Assembly (NCBI RefSeq): GCF_002897375.1
Contig: NZ_BFAG01000002.1
Coordinates: 184,501 to 248,500, forward strand
From: Deinococcus aerius
Lineage (GTDB): Bacteria > Deinococcota > Deinococci > Deinococcales > Deinococcaceae
Length of the DNA stretch: 64,000 nt
Direction: 5' to 3'
Shown: positions 1 through 10,164 of the stretch, piece after piece
How positions within the stretch are numbered: the stretch's first letter is position 1
Layout of the letters: every line of letters starts with the position of its first letter
Notes under the pieces: generated by a model
Databases searched by the model: none
What the model saw: the letters and a program-made list of their open reading frames with translations, nothing else
Told to the model about the DNA's origin: nothing
Translations under genes and position numbers: made by a program

Positions 1-58
1 TCTCTCCGGGGAGTGGGACAGCCCAAGCGCGACCTTATTCCTCTTTTGTGCGCATGTA

Positions 59-72
59 TGAACAGTTGTTCA
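59..72. promoter_or_regulatory. SmtB/CzrA-type operator (site A)
   Basis: TGAACAGTTGTTCA is a perfect inverted repeat of the form TGAA-N6-TTCA, the core of operators bound by Zn/Cd-responsive ArsR-family repressors such as SmtB and CzrA. An AT-rich stretch (CAATAT, 75-80) follows as a possible -10, and a GTG start lies at 89. The same motif recurs through the window. Binding is inferred from the sequence match only. Confidence 0.7.
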
Positions 73-88
73 GTCAATATGGACGGGC

Positions 89-424
89 GTGGCTCACCTG
101 TGCCCCCGTGAAGCCGCAGGAGGGCATCCATCCTCAACCGTTCATTCTTCTGCTCACCTGGAAGCCCACCCGGAATTGCCCCTGACCCTCCGCGAGATTC
201 AACAGCAGGGGGTGGTCCAGCGCGAAAGGGAGGACCACGACGAGTACGGCCGTGGGGCTCATGGCTCCCGACCGATGGTCCCGCGCCACGACGAGCATCA
301 TGAGCGCGACCGCCACCACGAGGACCGGCACGACTGGGGACACCATGACGAGCATGGCGGGACCACCGCCGGCACCACGATTGAGGGCCTCTGCAAAGCG
401 TCGAAGAGTGCCAAGACTGGATGA
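89..424 (+). CDS. putative His-rich small protein (alternative: antisense membrane peptide)
   Basis: A 111-codon frame starts at a GTG placed about where a leaderless transcript from the promoter next to operator site A would begin. The product has about 16 histidines, clustered with Asp/Glu in its second half (for example HDEHHERDRHHEDRHD), which would suit metal binding. No known domain is recognised. The opposite strand (355-134) also carries an open frame of 73 codons with a strongly hydrophobic product. His and Asp codons read as Val and Met codons on the complement, and positional GC is symmetric, so composition cannot tell which strand is coding. I favour the plus strand because of the operator and the start geometry. 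Confidence 0.35.
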   Translation: MAHLCPREAAGGHPSSTVHSSAHLEAHPELPLTLREIQQQGVVQREREDHDEYGRGAHGSRPMVPRHDEHHERDRHHEDRHDWGHHDEHGGTTAGTTIEGLCKASKSAKTG

Positions 425-630
425 CCGACAACCTCACCTCTGAATGGCCTCTCCGGGGACCAAGACCTGATGCCTGGCCGGACCATATCTTTGCCTCGTT
501 GAGCGTGTCAGCGTGGCGAACGATGGGGTTCCGGTCATCCGGTGGGGTTAATCGGGCGGTTGAGCGTTCGACCTCTCCCCTTCATGGAGCCGAACGCAGA
601 AGGTCCACCGCCGACCTCTCTCAGGATGGG
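425..630. other. intergenic, no convincing gene
   Basis: Short frames exist on both strands, but none has a ribosome binding site, recognisable motif or clear codon bias. Nothing can be assigned before the hairpin at 631. Confidence 0.5.
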
Positions 631-662
631 GCCCGGGGACGTCCGTATGGACGTCCCCGGGC
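631..662. terminator. strong hairpin downstream of the DUF2171 gene
   Basis: Two perfect 14-base arms (GCCCGGGGACGTCC and its complement) surround the 4-base loop GTAT. The hairpin lies 17 bases past the end of the minus-strand DUF2171 gene. No T-run follows on either strand, so it is a terminator-like or mRNA-stabilising structure rather than a classical intrinsic terminator. Confidence 0.6.
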
Positions 663-679
663 ACTGATCTCTTGACGGA

Positions 680-925
680 TTACTGGCGGTGTTCGGGATG
701 GGGGTCCTCACTCAACCACTGCTGGTGGACCTGTTCGTGGCCCAGGTTCAGGTGGACGTGCTGATCCACATGGTCCACGGCACTTATGGGCAGCCAGTGC
801 GGCTGTGCGGAATCGCCCCCCGACAGCTTGATGTACTCCCCGTCCACGCCGTCCACCTGGCCGTGATCCATTCCGTCCGCACACTTCACCGGCATGCCTG
901 GCTTGATCTGCGACTGCATCGTCAT
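680..925 (-). CDS. DUF2171 family protein (PRC-barrel-like)
   Basis: The product is an 81-residue soluble protein. Its pattern of QIKPGMPVKCADGMDHGQVD, a short acidic turn, IKLSG and then HWLPISAVDHVD matches DUF2171, a small PRC-barrel-like family common in Deinococcus and of unknown role. The start is set by a good ribosome binding site (AGGAGG) 5-6 bases upstream of the ATG at 925. The C-terminus is rich in His and Gln (HVHLNLGHEQVHQQ). It is transcribed away from the metal operon beginning at 1048, so the two share the 926-1047 intergenic region. The family call is fairly safe and no function is proposed. Confidence 0.8.
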   Translation of the reverse strand: MTMQSQIKPGMPVKCADGMDHGQVDGVDGEYIKLSGGDSAQPHWLPISAVDHVDQHVHLNLGHEQVHQQWLSEDPHPEHRQ

Positions 926-1019
926 CGGGTGCCTCCTGTCCAGACAGCGTACGTTCTTCTTTCCAAGGTGGAAATGAGCCTCCTGTCAACCCCGCTTCAT
1001 GGCTGAACAGACTTACATA

Positions 1020-1041
1020 TGAATGTTCACTCAGGTATACT
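1020..1041 (+). promoter_or_regulatory. operator (site B) and -10 of the zinc ATPase gene
   Basis: TGAATGTTCACTCA (1020-1033) fits TGAA-N6-CTCA. Two bases later the -10 TATACT occupies 1036-1041. The ATG at 1048 is 6 nt beyond the hexamer, so transcription should begin on or next to the start codon (leaderless). A repressor bound here would cover the promoter core. Nearly the same arrangement precedes the HMA-like gene at 38235. Confidence 0.75.
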
Positions 1042-1047
1042 GAACCC

Positions 1048-3594
<2,547 letters not shown>

Positions 3595-3597
3595 GCC

Positions 3598-3852
3598 ATG
3601 CCCGAGATCACGCTCTACACCGTCCCGAACTGCGCGGACTGCCAGGCCATCAAGCGGCTGCTGACCCGCCAGGGCGCCGCCTTTACTGAGAAGAACGTGC
3701 GAGGGGACCCGCAGGCCCTGGCGGAGATGCAGGCCAGGGCGCAGGTCCGCATCGCCCCCGTCACCGTGATCGGCGAGCAGGCCTTTTACGGCCCCTTCGA
3801 CGACCAGCGCCCGCGGATTCTGGCGGCCCTGCGGGGAGAGACCGCCGCTTGA
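3598..3852 (+). CDS. glutaredoxin-like protein (dithiol, CADC)
   Basis: An 84-residue thioredoxin-fold protein of the glutaredoxin/NrdH type. The active site TVPNCADCQAIK has both cysteines at positions 13 and 16, and the cis-Pro loop appears as IAPVT. It is expected to reduce disulfides or mixed thiols in the cytoplasm. Its place between the metal ATPase and a ZIP-like transporter suggests a role in protecting or reloading thiols under metal stress. The start is 3 bases after the ATPase stop, and the stop overlaps the TTG start of the next gene by 4 bases, so translational coupling is likely. A CxxS paralogue is encoded at 12683. Confidence 0.85.
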   Translation: MPEITLYTVPNCADCQAIKRLLTRQGAAFTEKNVRGDPQALAEMQARAQVRIAPVTVIGEQAFYGPFDDQRPRILAALRGETAA

Positions 3853-4580
3853 ACGCCCTCACCGTGCAACTCCTGTCCCTCACGTCGATCCCGGTGGCGG
3901 CCACCTTGCTCGGGGGCGTCCTCGCCAGCTACCGAACCCCCGGCGAGCGGCTGCGCTCCTTCGTCCAGCACTTCGCCGCGGGCGTGGTGTTCGCCGCCGT
4001 GGCGGGCGAACTGCTGCCGGAAATCACCCGGGGCCACCAGCCGCTCGGCGTGGTGATCGGCTTCTCGCTGGGCGTGGGCCTGATGCTCGTCATCCGGCAC
4101 CTGGCCGGGCGCCTGGAACGTCCGGCAGCGGGCGGCTCCGCCCCGCGTGGGAACGTCGGCCTGGTGACCGTGGTGGGCCTCGACGTGCTGATCGACGGGC
4201 TGCTGATCGGGGTGGGCTTCGCGGCGGGCGCGCGGGTGGGCACGCTGCTGGTGGTGGCCCTGACGCTGGAACTGCTGTTCCTGGGTGTCTCGGTGGCCTC
4301 CAGCCTGGGCCAGTCCGGCACATCCCGGGGCCGCACGGTCCTCACCGTGGCCGGGCTGAGCCTGCTGGTGATCGTGGGCGCGCTGCTGGGGGGGACGCTC
4401 CTCCAGGGGCTCTCGGGTCTCGCCCTGGAGATCGTGCTGTCCTTTGGCGCGGCGGCCCTGCTGTTCCTGGTGACCGAGGAACTGCTCACCGAGGCGCACG
4501 AGGTCAAGGAGACGCCGCCCATCACCGCCGCCTTCTTCGCGGGCTTCGTGGCCCTGTACCTGCTGGAGTTGGCGTCGTGA
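3849..4580 (+). CDS. ZIP-family-like metal transporter
   Basis: A 243-residue integral membrane protein with about eight hydrophobic segments. The first helices match the ZIP family (SFVQHFAAGVVFAAVAGELL then PEI, reminiscent of ZupT). The usual ZIP metal ligands HNxPEG and HExPHE are replaced here by DVLIDGLLIG and LELLFLG, so carboxylates stand where histidines are expected. Direction and substrate are therefore uncertain, although a divalent metal is likely from context. The start is the TTG at 3849, inside the upstream stop. A close paralogue with the same substitutions lies at 35671-36417 on the other strand. Confidence 0.75.
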   Translation: MNALTVQLLSLTSIPVAATLLGGVLASYRTPGERLRSFVQHFAAGVVFAAVAGELLPEITRGHQPLGVVIGFSLGVGLMLVIRHLAGRLERPAAGGSAPRGNVGLVTVVGLDVLIDGLLIGVGFAAGARVGTLLVVALTLELLFLGVSVASSLGQSGTSRGRTVLTVAGLSLLVIVGALLGGTLLQGLSGLALEIVLSFGAAALLFLVTEELLTEAHEVKETPPITAAFFAGFVALYLLELAS

Positions 4581-5107
4581 GGTGGGGGCCCCTGCTGCTG
4601 ATCGCGGCCCTGCTGGCCCTGGAGGGAGGGCTCAAGGCCTGGGCCGCGGCGAACCTGACCCCGGGCGTGGACCGCCCCTTGGTGCCCGGCCTGCTGCACC
4701 TGGGCTTCACCCTGAACCCCGGCATGGCCTGGGGCCTGCTGGGCGGCCTGACCTCCCCGCTGGCCCTCCTGCGCCTGCTGGTCGGCCTGGGGATCGTGGC
4801 CGGCCTGCTCTCCGGCCGGCTCCCCACCGGGCGCGTCTGGCCGCTCGCGCTGATCGCGGCGGGGGCGCTCGGGAACGCCTTGGACGGCCTGACTCGCGGT
4901 GCGGTCGTCGATTACCTCACTGCCCCCGTGCTGGACGTGGTCGCGCGGCCGCTGACGGGCCGCCCCTTTCCCATCTTCAACCTGTCGGACGTGCTGGTCT
5001 GTACGGGCACCCTCTGGCTGCTGCTGCACGCCCGGCGGATGGAACGCCGCGCTGGACATTCCGCCTCTGACCGGTGTGCTACCTCTCAACCCAAGGAGAA
5101 TTCATGA
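4577..5107 (+). CDS. lspA: lipoprotein signal peptidase (signal peptidase II)
   Basis: A 176-residue four-helix membrane aspartyl protease that would cleave signal peptides of prolipoproteins. Both catalytic-Asp regions are visible: GNALDGLTRGAVVDYL and FPIFNLSDVLV. The first Asp is followed by Gly where Arg is usual. The GTG start overlaps the preceding stop, and its own TGA overlaps the ATG of the DUF3105 lipoprotein (ATGA). lspA genes are known passengers of cadmium/zinc resistance clusters in other bacteria. Here the next gene is itself a lipoprotein, and lnt, the third lipoprotein-maturation step, sits at the far end of the same cluster. Confidence 0.88.
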   Translation: MRWGPLLLIAALLALEGGLKAWAAANLTPGVDRPLVPGLLHLGFTLNPGMAWGLLGGLTSPLALLRLLVGLGIVAGLLSGRLPTGRVWPLALIAAGALGNALDGLTRGAVVDYLTAPVLDVVARPLTGRPFPIFNLSDVLVCTGTLWLLLHARRMERRAGHSASDRCATSQPKENS

Positions 5108-5610
5108 ACCGAACTGTCCTGCTGACCCTGCCCGCCCTGCTCGCGCTTGCCTCCTGCAACCGGGGAGGCGGTGAGATTGAGGGCGTCCAGAGCTTCCAGA
5201 ACAAGGGGGGAGCCCACCAGGAGGGGCGCATCACCTACGCGCAGACGCCCCCGGCGGGCGGACCCCACAACCCCGCCTGGCAGAACTGCGGCGTGTACGA
5301 CCGCCCGCTCTACGACGAGTACGCCGTGCACAGCCTGGAGCACGGGGCGGTGTGGCTCAGCTACCAGCCGGGCCTGCCCGCCGATCAGGTCGGGGCCCTG
5401 AAGACACTGGTGGAGGGACGCTCCTACACCCTGCTCTCGCCCCACGAGTCGCAGAAGGCCCCCCTCGTCCTCACGGCCTGGAACAGGCAGCTCGTGGTGC
5501 AGGACGTCTCGGACCCCCGGGTGAAGCAGTTCCTCCAGACGTATGAGCAGGGGGGCGAAGCCCCGGAGATCGGGGCCTCATGCAGCGGCGCGTACAACGG
5601 CACGGTCTAA
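5104..5610 (+). CDS. DUF3105 family lipoprotein
   Basis: A 168-residue exported lipoprotein. The hydrophobic signal ends in the lipobox LALASC with the acylated Cys at residue 17. The DUF3105 signature is clear: PPAGGPHNPAWQNCGVYD, then AVHSLEHGAVWLSY, and a C-terminal CSG. The His-rich conserved core suggests metal binding, but the family has no established function. The ATG at 5104 has AAGGAG 6 bases upstream and overlaps the lspA stop. The gene product is a likely substrate of the LspA encoded just before it. Confidence 0.85.
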   Translation: MNRTVLLTLPALLALASCNRGGGEIEGVQSFQNKGGAHQEGRITYAQTPPAGGPHNPAWQNCGVYDRPLYDEYAVHSLEHGAVWLSYQPGLPADQVGALKTLVEGRSYTLLSPHESQKAPLVLTAWNRQLVVQDVSDPRVKQFLQTYEQGGEAPEIGASCSGAYNGTV

Positions 5611-6204
5611 CCGCCTGGGCGGGTGGGGTGCTGGCCGCGGCGGTCCTCGGCGTGGGCGCGGCCGTCACTTGGCCCCGCCCGCCCGCCGAGGGGAGTTCCG
5701 AGGTCAGCTTTGCCCGGGACATGAGCGCGCACCATGCGCAGGCCGTGGACATGAGCGTGACGCTGGTCAAGCGGGCGGCGGACCCGGCGATCCGGCTGCT
5801 GGCTCAGGACATCCTGCTGGGGCAGCAGGCGCAGATCGGGCAGATGCAGGGCTGGCTGATGGCCTGGGGGCGCCCGCTGGCGGGCCGGGAGGCCCCGATG
5901 GCGGGCATGGACCGCGCCCGCATGGGCCTGGCGTCTGACGGGGACGTGCGGCAGCTCCGGCACCTCCCCGTCAACACGGCGCAGACCCGCTACCTGGTCT
6001 TGATGCGCCGCCACCATCAGGGGGGCGTGGCGATGGCGAAGTCGGCCCTGACGACCGTGAAGCGCCCGGAGGTCCGGGCCTTCGCCGAGCGGGTGGTGGC
6101 GGCCCAGACCTCGGAGATTCAGGCCATCGACGCGCTGCTCGGGAAGCGCATGGCGGGGGGGGAAGCCCAACCGGAAATGCAGCCGGAGATGGACGGCATG
6201 ACCC

Positions 6205-6212
<8 letters not shown>
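5580..6212 (+). CDS. DUF305 family protein
   Basis: A 210-residue protein with an N-terminal membrane anchor or signal (about residues 10-30) and a DUF305 four-helix domain. It shows the family's His motifs SAHHAQAVDMS and RRHHQGGVAMAKSAL, and a Met-rich tail (PEMQPEMDGM). DUF305 proteins such as CopM bind Cu/Ag in the periplasm, and metal binding is likely here. The gene overlaps the DUF3105 gene by 31 bases in another frame and runs into the CDF gene by 8 bases, so it is firmly inside the operon. Confidence 0.85.
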
Positions 6213-7094
<882 letters not shown>

Positions 7095-7098
<4 letters not shown>

Positions 7099-7346
7099 AG
7101 CGGCGGCGGCAGGCCGACCTGCTGGTCCAGGCCAACGGGCTGACGGACGTCGCGCTGGCGGTCGCCACCTTCCGCCACCAGCATGTCGCGCTGGGCCTGG
7201 CGTACGGCGGTCTCGGACTGGTCTGGCTGCTGAGCGCCGTCCGGCAGTGGCGCTGGCACCCCCGGCCCGCCGACCTGCGGCGCCTGGCCGTCGGCCTCGG
7301 CCTGGCCCTGCTGCTGCTCCTGGCCGAACTGCTGTCCTTCTTTTAA
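7095..7346 (+). CDS. small membrane protein of unknown function
   Basis: An 83-residue product from a GTG that overlaps the CDF stop by 4 bases. It has a basic start (VKRRRQ) and two hydrophobic segments (about 30-45 and 62-80). No family is recognised. The coupling to the CDF gene and the high third-position GC make it a plausible real gene, perhaps an accessory of the transporter. Confidence 0.6.
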
Positions 7347-7373
7347 AGGAGCCCCTCATGCGCGAGCCTCACC

Positions 7374-7796
7374 ATGTCTGATGCCCTCCCGTCCGAACTG
7401 GAGCGGCGCGAGACCAAACAGCACCTGCTGCGGTCGCTGGGTCCCGGCCTGATCACCGGCGCCTCCGACGACGATCCCAGCGGCATCGCCACCTCTTCCC
7501 AGGTGGGCGCCCAGTTCGGGTCCGGCCTGCGGTGGTCGATGCTGTTCTCCTCCCCGTGGATGGCCACCATTCAAGAGGTCAGTGCCCGGCTGGGGCGGGT
7601 CACCGGCCACGGCATCGGCGGGAACCTGCGCCGCCACGACCCGCCGGGGTGGCTGTGGAGTGTCACGGCCCTCCTGATCGTCGCCAACATCATCAACCTG
7701 GGCGCGGACAGTGGGGCGGTCCGCCCTGTGCGGGTCGCGGCCCCCCGCTCTCGCCCTCGACCTTCCCCCTTCCGGAAAGGAGAACTGTTCCTATGA
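7374..7796 (+). pseudogene. NRAMP-family transporter, N-terminal stub
   Basis: The first about 115 codons match NRAMP transporters: GPGLITGASDDDPSGIATSS contains the metal-site Asp-Pro-Ser-Gly motif, followed by QEVSARLGRVTG and NIINLGADSGA. From about base 7720 the similarity stops and a short unrelated tail runs to the stop at 7796. Only two to three of 11 expected helices remain, so it cannot be a working transporter. The stop overlaps the SCO start (ATGA), which suggests a deletion fused the stub to the SCO gene's leader. A full-length NRAMP gene is at 59422. Confidence 0.8.
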
Positions 7797-8419
7797 CCGC
7801 TCCCCCCACCCGTCCCGTCTGGCAGTCCCTCCTGTGGGCACTCCTGGCCGTCACCCTGCTGCTGGGCGGCGCCTGGGCCTACGCCCGGCTGAAAAACCCC
7901 TTCCCCTTCTACGGCACGGTGTATGACGCGGAGACGACCGCGCCCGCCCTGACCGGCACCGGGGAGGACGGCCGACCCTTCGCCTTGAGCGGCCTCAAGG
8001 GGCAAACCGTGGCCGTCTTTTTCGGCTTCCTGCACTGCCCGAACATCTGCCCGACCACCCTGGCCGCCCTGGAACGGGTCCGCCAGGCCCTCCCGGAAGC
8101 GGACCGGGCCAATTTCCGCTCCGTGCTCGTCACCCTCGACCCCGCCCGGGACGACGTGGGCAAGCTGCGGGAGTACGTCCGGTTCTTCAGCCCGTCGGCC
8201 AAAGGGGTCTTCATTCCTGAACCTCAACTCGCCGACACCGCCGCCGACTGGGGCGTGGGCTACCAGAAGGCCGACGTGAAGGGCCTGAGCTACCAGATCA
8301 ACCACACCACCGGCGTGTACCTGATCGACCGCGAGGGCCGGCGGCGGGTGGTCTGGGACTACACCCAGCTCACCAAGGTGGACCGTGTGGCGGCCGACGT
8401 GCGGGAGGTGATGCGGTGA
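7793..8419 (+). CDS. SCO1/SenC/PrrC family copper chaperone-like protein
   Basis: A 208-residue membrane-anchored thioredoxin-fold protein. An N-terminal helix (about 12-28) is followed by the SCO domain with the Cu-binding CxxxC in FLHCPNICPTT and the distal His in YQINHTTGVYLID. SCO proteins deliver Cu to the CuA site of cytochrome oxidase or act as thiol reductases. GGAAAGGAGAA 6-15 bases upstream fixes the ATG at 7793. In this cluster it links metal resistance to respiratory copper handling. Confidence 0.88.
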   Translation: MTAPPTRPVWQSLLWALLAVTLLLGGAWAYARLKNPFPFYGTVYDAETTAPALTGTGEDGRPFALSGLKGQTVAVFFGFLHCPNICPTTLAALERVRQALPEADRANFRSVLVTLDPARDDVGKLREYVRFFSPSAKGVFIPEPQLADTAADWGVGYQKADVKGLSYQINHTTGVYLIDREGRRRVVWDYTQLTKVDRVAADVREVMR

Positions 8420-8442
8420 CGGTCCCGGCTCCCACGGTGCGC

Positions 8443-8448
8443 TACCCT
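8443..8448 (+). promoter_or_regulatory. -10 box for leaderless smtB-like mRNA
   Basis: TACCCT lies exactly 6 nt before the ATG at 8455, the spacing seen at other leaderless genes in the window. This internal promoter inside the end of the SCO gene decides the start at 8455 over the GTG at 8416. No TGAA-N6-TTCA operator overlaps it, so the repressor may not be self-regulated. Confidence 0.55.
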
Positions 8449-8454
8449 GTGGAC

Positions 8455-8817
8455 ATGAGAACCGCTTCTCAAGACGACGCGTGCGAGGTCACCTGCGTCC
8501 ACCCTGAGGCGGTCGCGCGCGCCCGCGCTGGCCTGCCCGATGCCGCATGCGTCGAGGACGCCACCACGCTCCTCAAGATCATCGCCGATCCCACCCGATT
8601 CCGCATTCTCAGCGCCCTGAACGCCGAGGAGCTGTGCGTCTGTGATCTGTCCGCCGTGGTCGGAATCAGCGAGAGTGCGGTCAGCCACCAACTTCGGCTC
8701 CTGCGCGCCCACCGCCTGGTGGCCTTTCGCAAGGAGGGGCGCGTCGCCTACTACCGCCTGCTGGACCAGCACATCAACGGGTTGATCGGCGGGGCGGTGG
8801 ACCACGTGCGCGAATGA
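8455..8817 (+). CDS. smtB: ArsR-family metal sensor repressor (SmtB/CadC-like)
   Basis: A 120-residue winged-helix repressor. It carries the features of both known metal sites of the group. The N-terminal CEVTC with the His of CVHPE, together with ELCVCDLS in helix 3, corresponds to the Cys-rich Cd/Pb site of CadC. DQH followed by DHVRE in helix 5 (Asp, His, His, Glu) corresponds to the Zn site of SmtB. The DNA-reading helix is ISESAVSHQLRLLRAHRLV. An upstream GTG at 8416 would add 13 residues, but the -10 at 8443 favours this ATG. It is the obvious candidate to bind the nine TGAA-N6-TTCA sites in the window and to be released by Zn or Cd. Confidence 0.88.
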   Translation: MRTASQDDACEVTCVHPEAVARARAGLPDAACVEDATTLLKIIADPTRFRILSALNAEELCVCDLSAVVGISESAVSHQLRLLRAHRLVAFRKEGRVAYYRLLDQHINGLIGGAVDHVRE

Positions 8818-9233
8818 GACCCGTTTTCACCGGGCTGGCCGCGGCGCTGCTGGGGCTGCTCGGCTTGGGCGGCTGGTGGTCCGCGGGGGAACGTCGCTGG
8901 CAGGGGGACCTCTTCTGCATCGGGCGGCCTGGAACCCTCTGGAACGGGCTGGCCCCCCTGCCGCCCGGCCTGACGCCCGAGTGCCCGACGTACAGCCGGA
9001 CCTACCGGGCGGAGGTTCGCCGGGGGGAGGCCCGGGTGGAGATGTACCGCCTGCCCGGGTGGCAGCCGAAAGCCCTCCTCGACCCCTTCAAACGCGCGGG
9101 GTATGGACAGCTCACCGACGACGCCCTGCCGGGCAACTACACGGCGTTTCTGGACCGGGGCGGGGAGATGCTCCAGTACCACGCCGTGCAGGAGGGGGAG
9201 ACCACCCTCATCACCATCAGCGGCCAGCCGTAG
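8814..9233 (+). CDS. exported protein of unknown function
   Basis: A 139-residue product with a typical signal peptide (hydrophobic residues 6-20, then WWSAGE). The mature part has two Cys (near 41 and 62) that could form a disulfide. No family is recognised. The ATG overlaps the repressor stop by 4 bases, so it is translated from the same message. It ends 43 bases before the second CDF gene. Confidence 0.65.
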   Translation: MRPVFTGLAAALLGLLGLGGWWSAGERRWQGDLFCIGRPGTLWNGLAPLPPGLTPECPTYSRTYRAEVRRGEARVEMYRLPGWQPKALLDPFKRAGYGQLTDDALPGNYTAFLDRGGEMLQYHAVQEGETTLITISGQP

Positions 9234-9276
9234 CCCGCCGGGGCTTCGTCACCCCCGGCTGACCCCAAGGAGTCCT

Positions 9277-10164
9277 GTGGACCGTACCCTCCGACTGGCC
9301 CGGTACAGCCTGCTGCTGGGCCTGCTGATTCTCGCGCTCAAGGCGGGCGCGTACCTGCTGACCGGCAGCGTCGCGCTGTACTCCGACGCGCTGGAGAGCA
9401 TTATCAACGTCGTCGCCTCCGCGGCGGCCCTCTTCGCCCTCTCGGTCGCGCGCAAGCCCGCCGACGCGGGCCACCCCTACGGCCACGCCAAGGCCGAGTA
9501 TTTCTCCGCCGTGCTCGAAGGCGTCTTGATCGTCCTGGCGGCCGTGAGCATCCTTTACAGCGCGTCCCAGGACCTGAGGGCGCCCAAGCCGCTGGAGGGA
9601 CTGGGGCTGGGCCTGCTCGTCTCGCTGGGGGCGACCTTGCTCAACGCGGGCTACGGGACCTACCTCGTCCGCAGCGGGCGGTGGCTGCGCTCCCCCGCCC
9701 TGGTCGCGGACGGGCAACACCTGCTCACCGACGTGGTGACGAGCGGGGGCGTCCTCGTCGGCCTGGGGCTGGTGGCGCTCACCGGCTGGACCGTGCTCGA
9801 CCCGGTCATGGCGATGCTGGTGGCGCTCAACATCCTGTGGGTGGGCGGGCGGCTGGTGCGGTCGTCCGCGCGCAGCCTGCTGGACGAGGCCGCGCCCCCC
9901 GAGACGCAGGCGCTGATCCGCCGCCTGGTGGCCGAGCACGCCGAGGGGGCGCTGGAGGCGCACGACCTGCGCACCCGCCACGCGGGACGGCTGACCTTTA
10001 TCGACTTCCACCTGGTGGTGCCCGAGCACCTCACCGTGGGGCAGGCCCACGCCATCTGTGACCGGCTGGAAGGGGTGATCGAGCGGGAGGTGCCGGACAG
10101 TGAGGTCACCATCCATGTGGAGCCGGAGAGCGCGGCCAAGCACCGCGGGGTGCTCGTCCTCTGA
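9277..10164 (+). CDS. cation diffusion facilitator (FieF-like)
   Basis: A 295-residue CDF transporter distinct from the one at 6205. Helix 2 has YSDALESIINV and helix 5 has ADGQHLLTDVV with the standard HxxxD. The C-terminal domain includes FIDFHLVVPEHL, HAICDRLE and TIHVEPE, which match the dimerising metal-binding domain of FieF/YiiP-type proteins. The GTG start is preceded by AAGGAG (spacing 5). Export of Zn2+, Fe2+ or Mn2+ is possible and sequence alone does not decide. Two CDF proteins and one P1B-ATPase in a single cluster imply layered efflux. Confidence 0.9.
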   Translation: MDRTLRLARYSLLLGLLILALKAGAYLLTGSVALYSDALESIINVVASAAALFALSVARKPADAGHPYGHAKAEYFSAVLEGVLIVLAAVSILYSASQDLRAPKPLEGLGLGLLVSLGATLLNAGYGTYLVRSGRWLRSPALVADGQHLLTDVVTSGGVLVGLGLVALTGWTVLDPVMAMLVALNILWVGGRLVRSSARSLLDEAAPPETQALIRRLVAEHAEGALEAHDLRTRHAGRLTFIDFHLVVPEHLTVGQAHAICDRLEGVIEREVPDSEVTIHVEPESAAKHRGVLVL

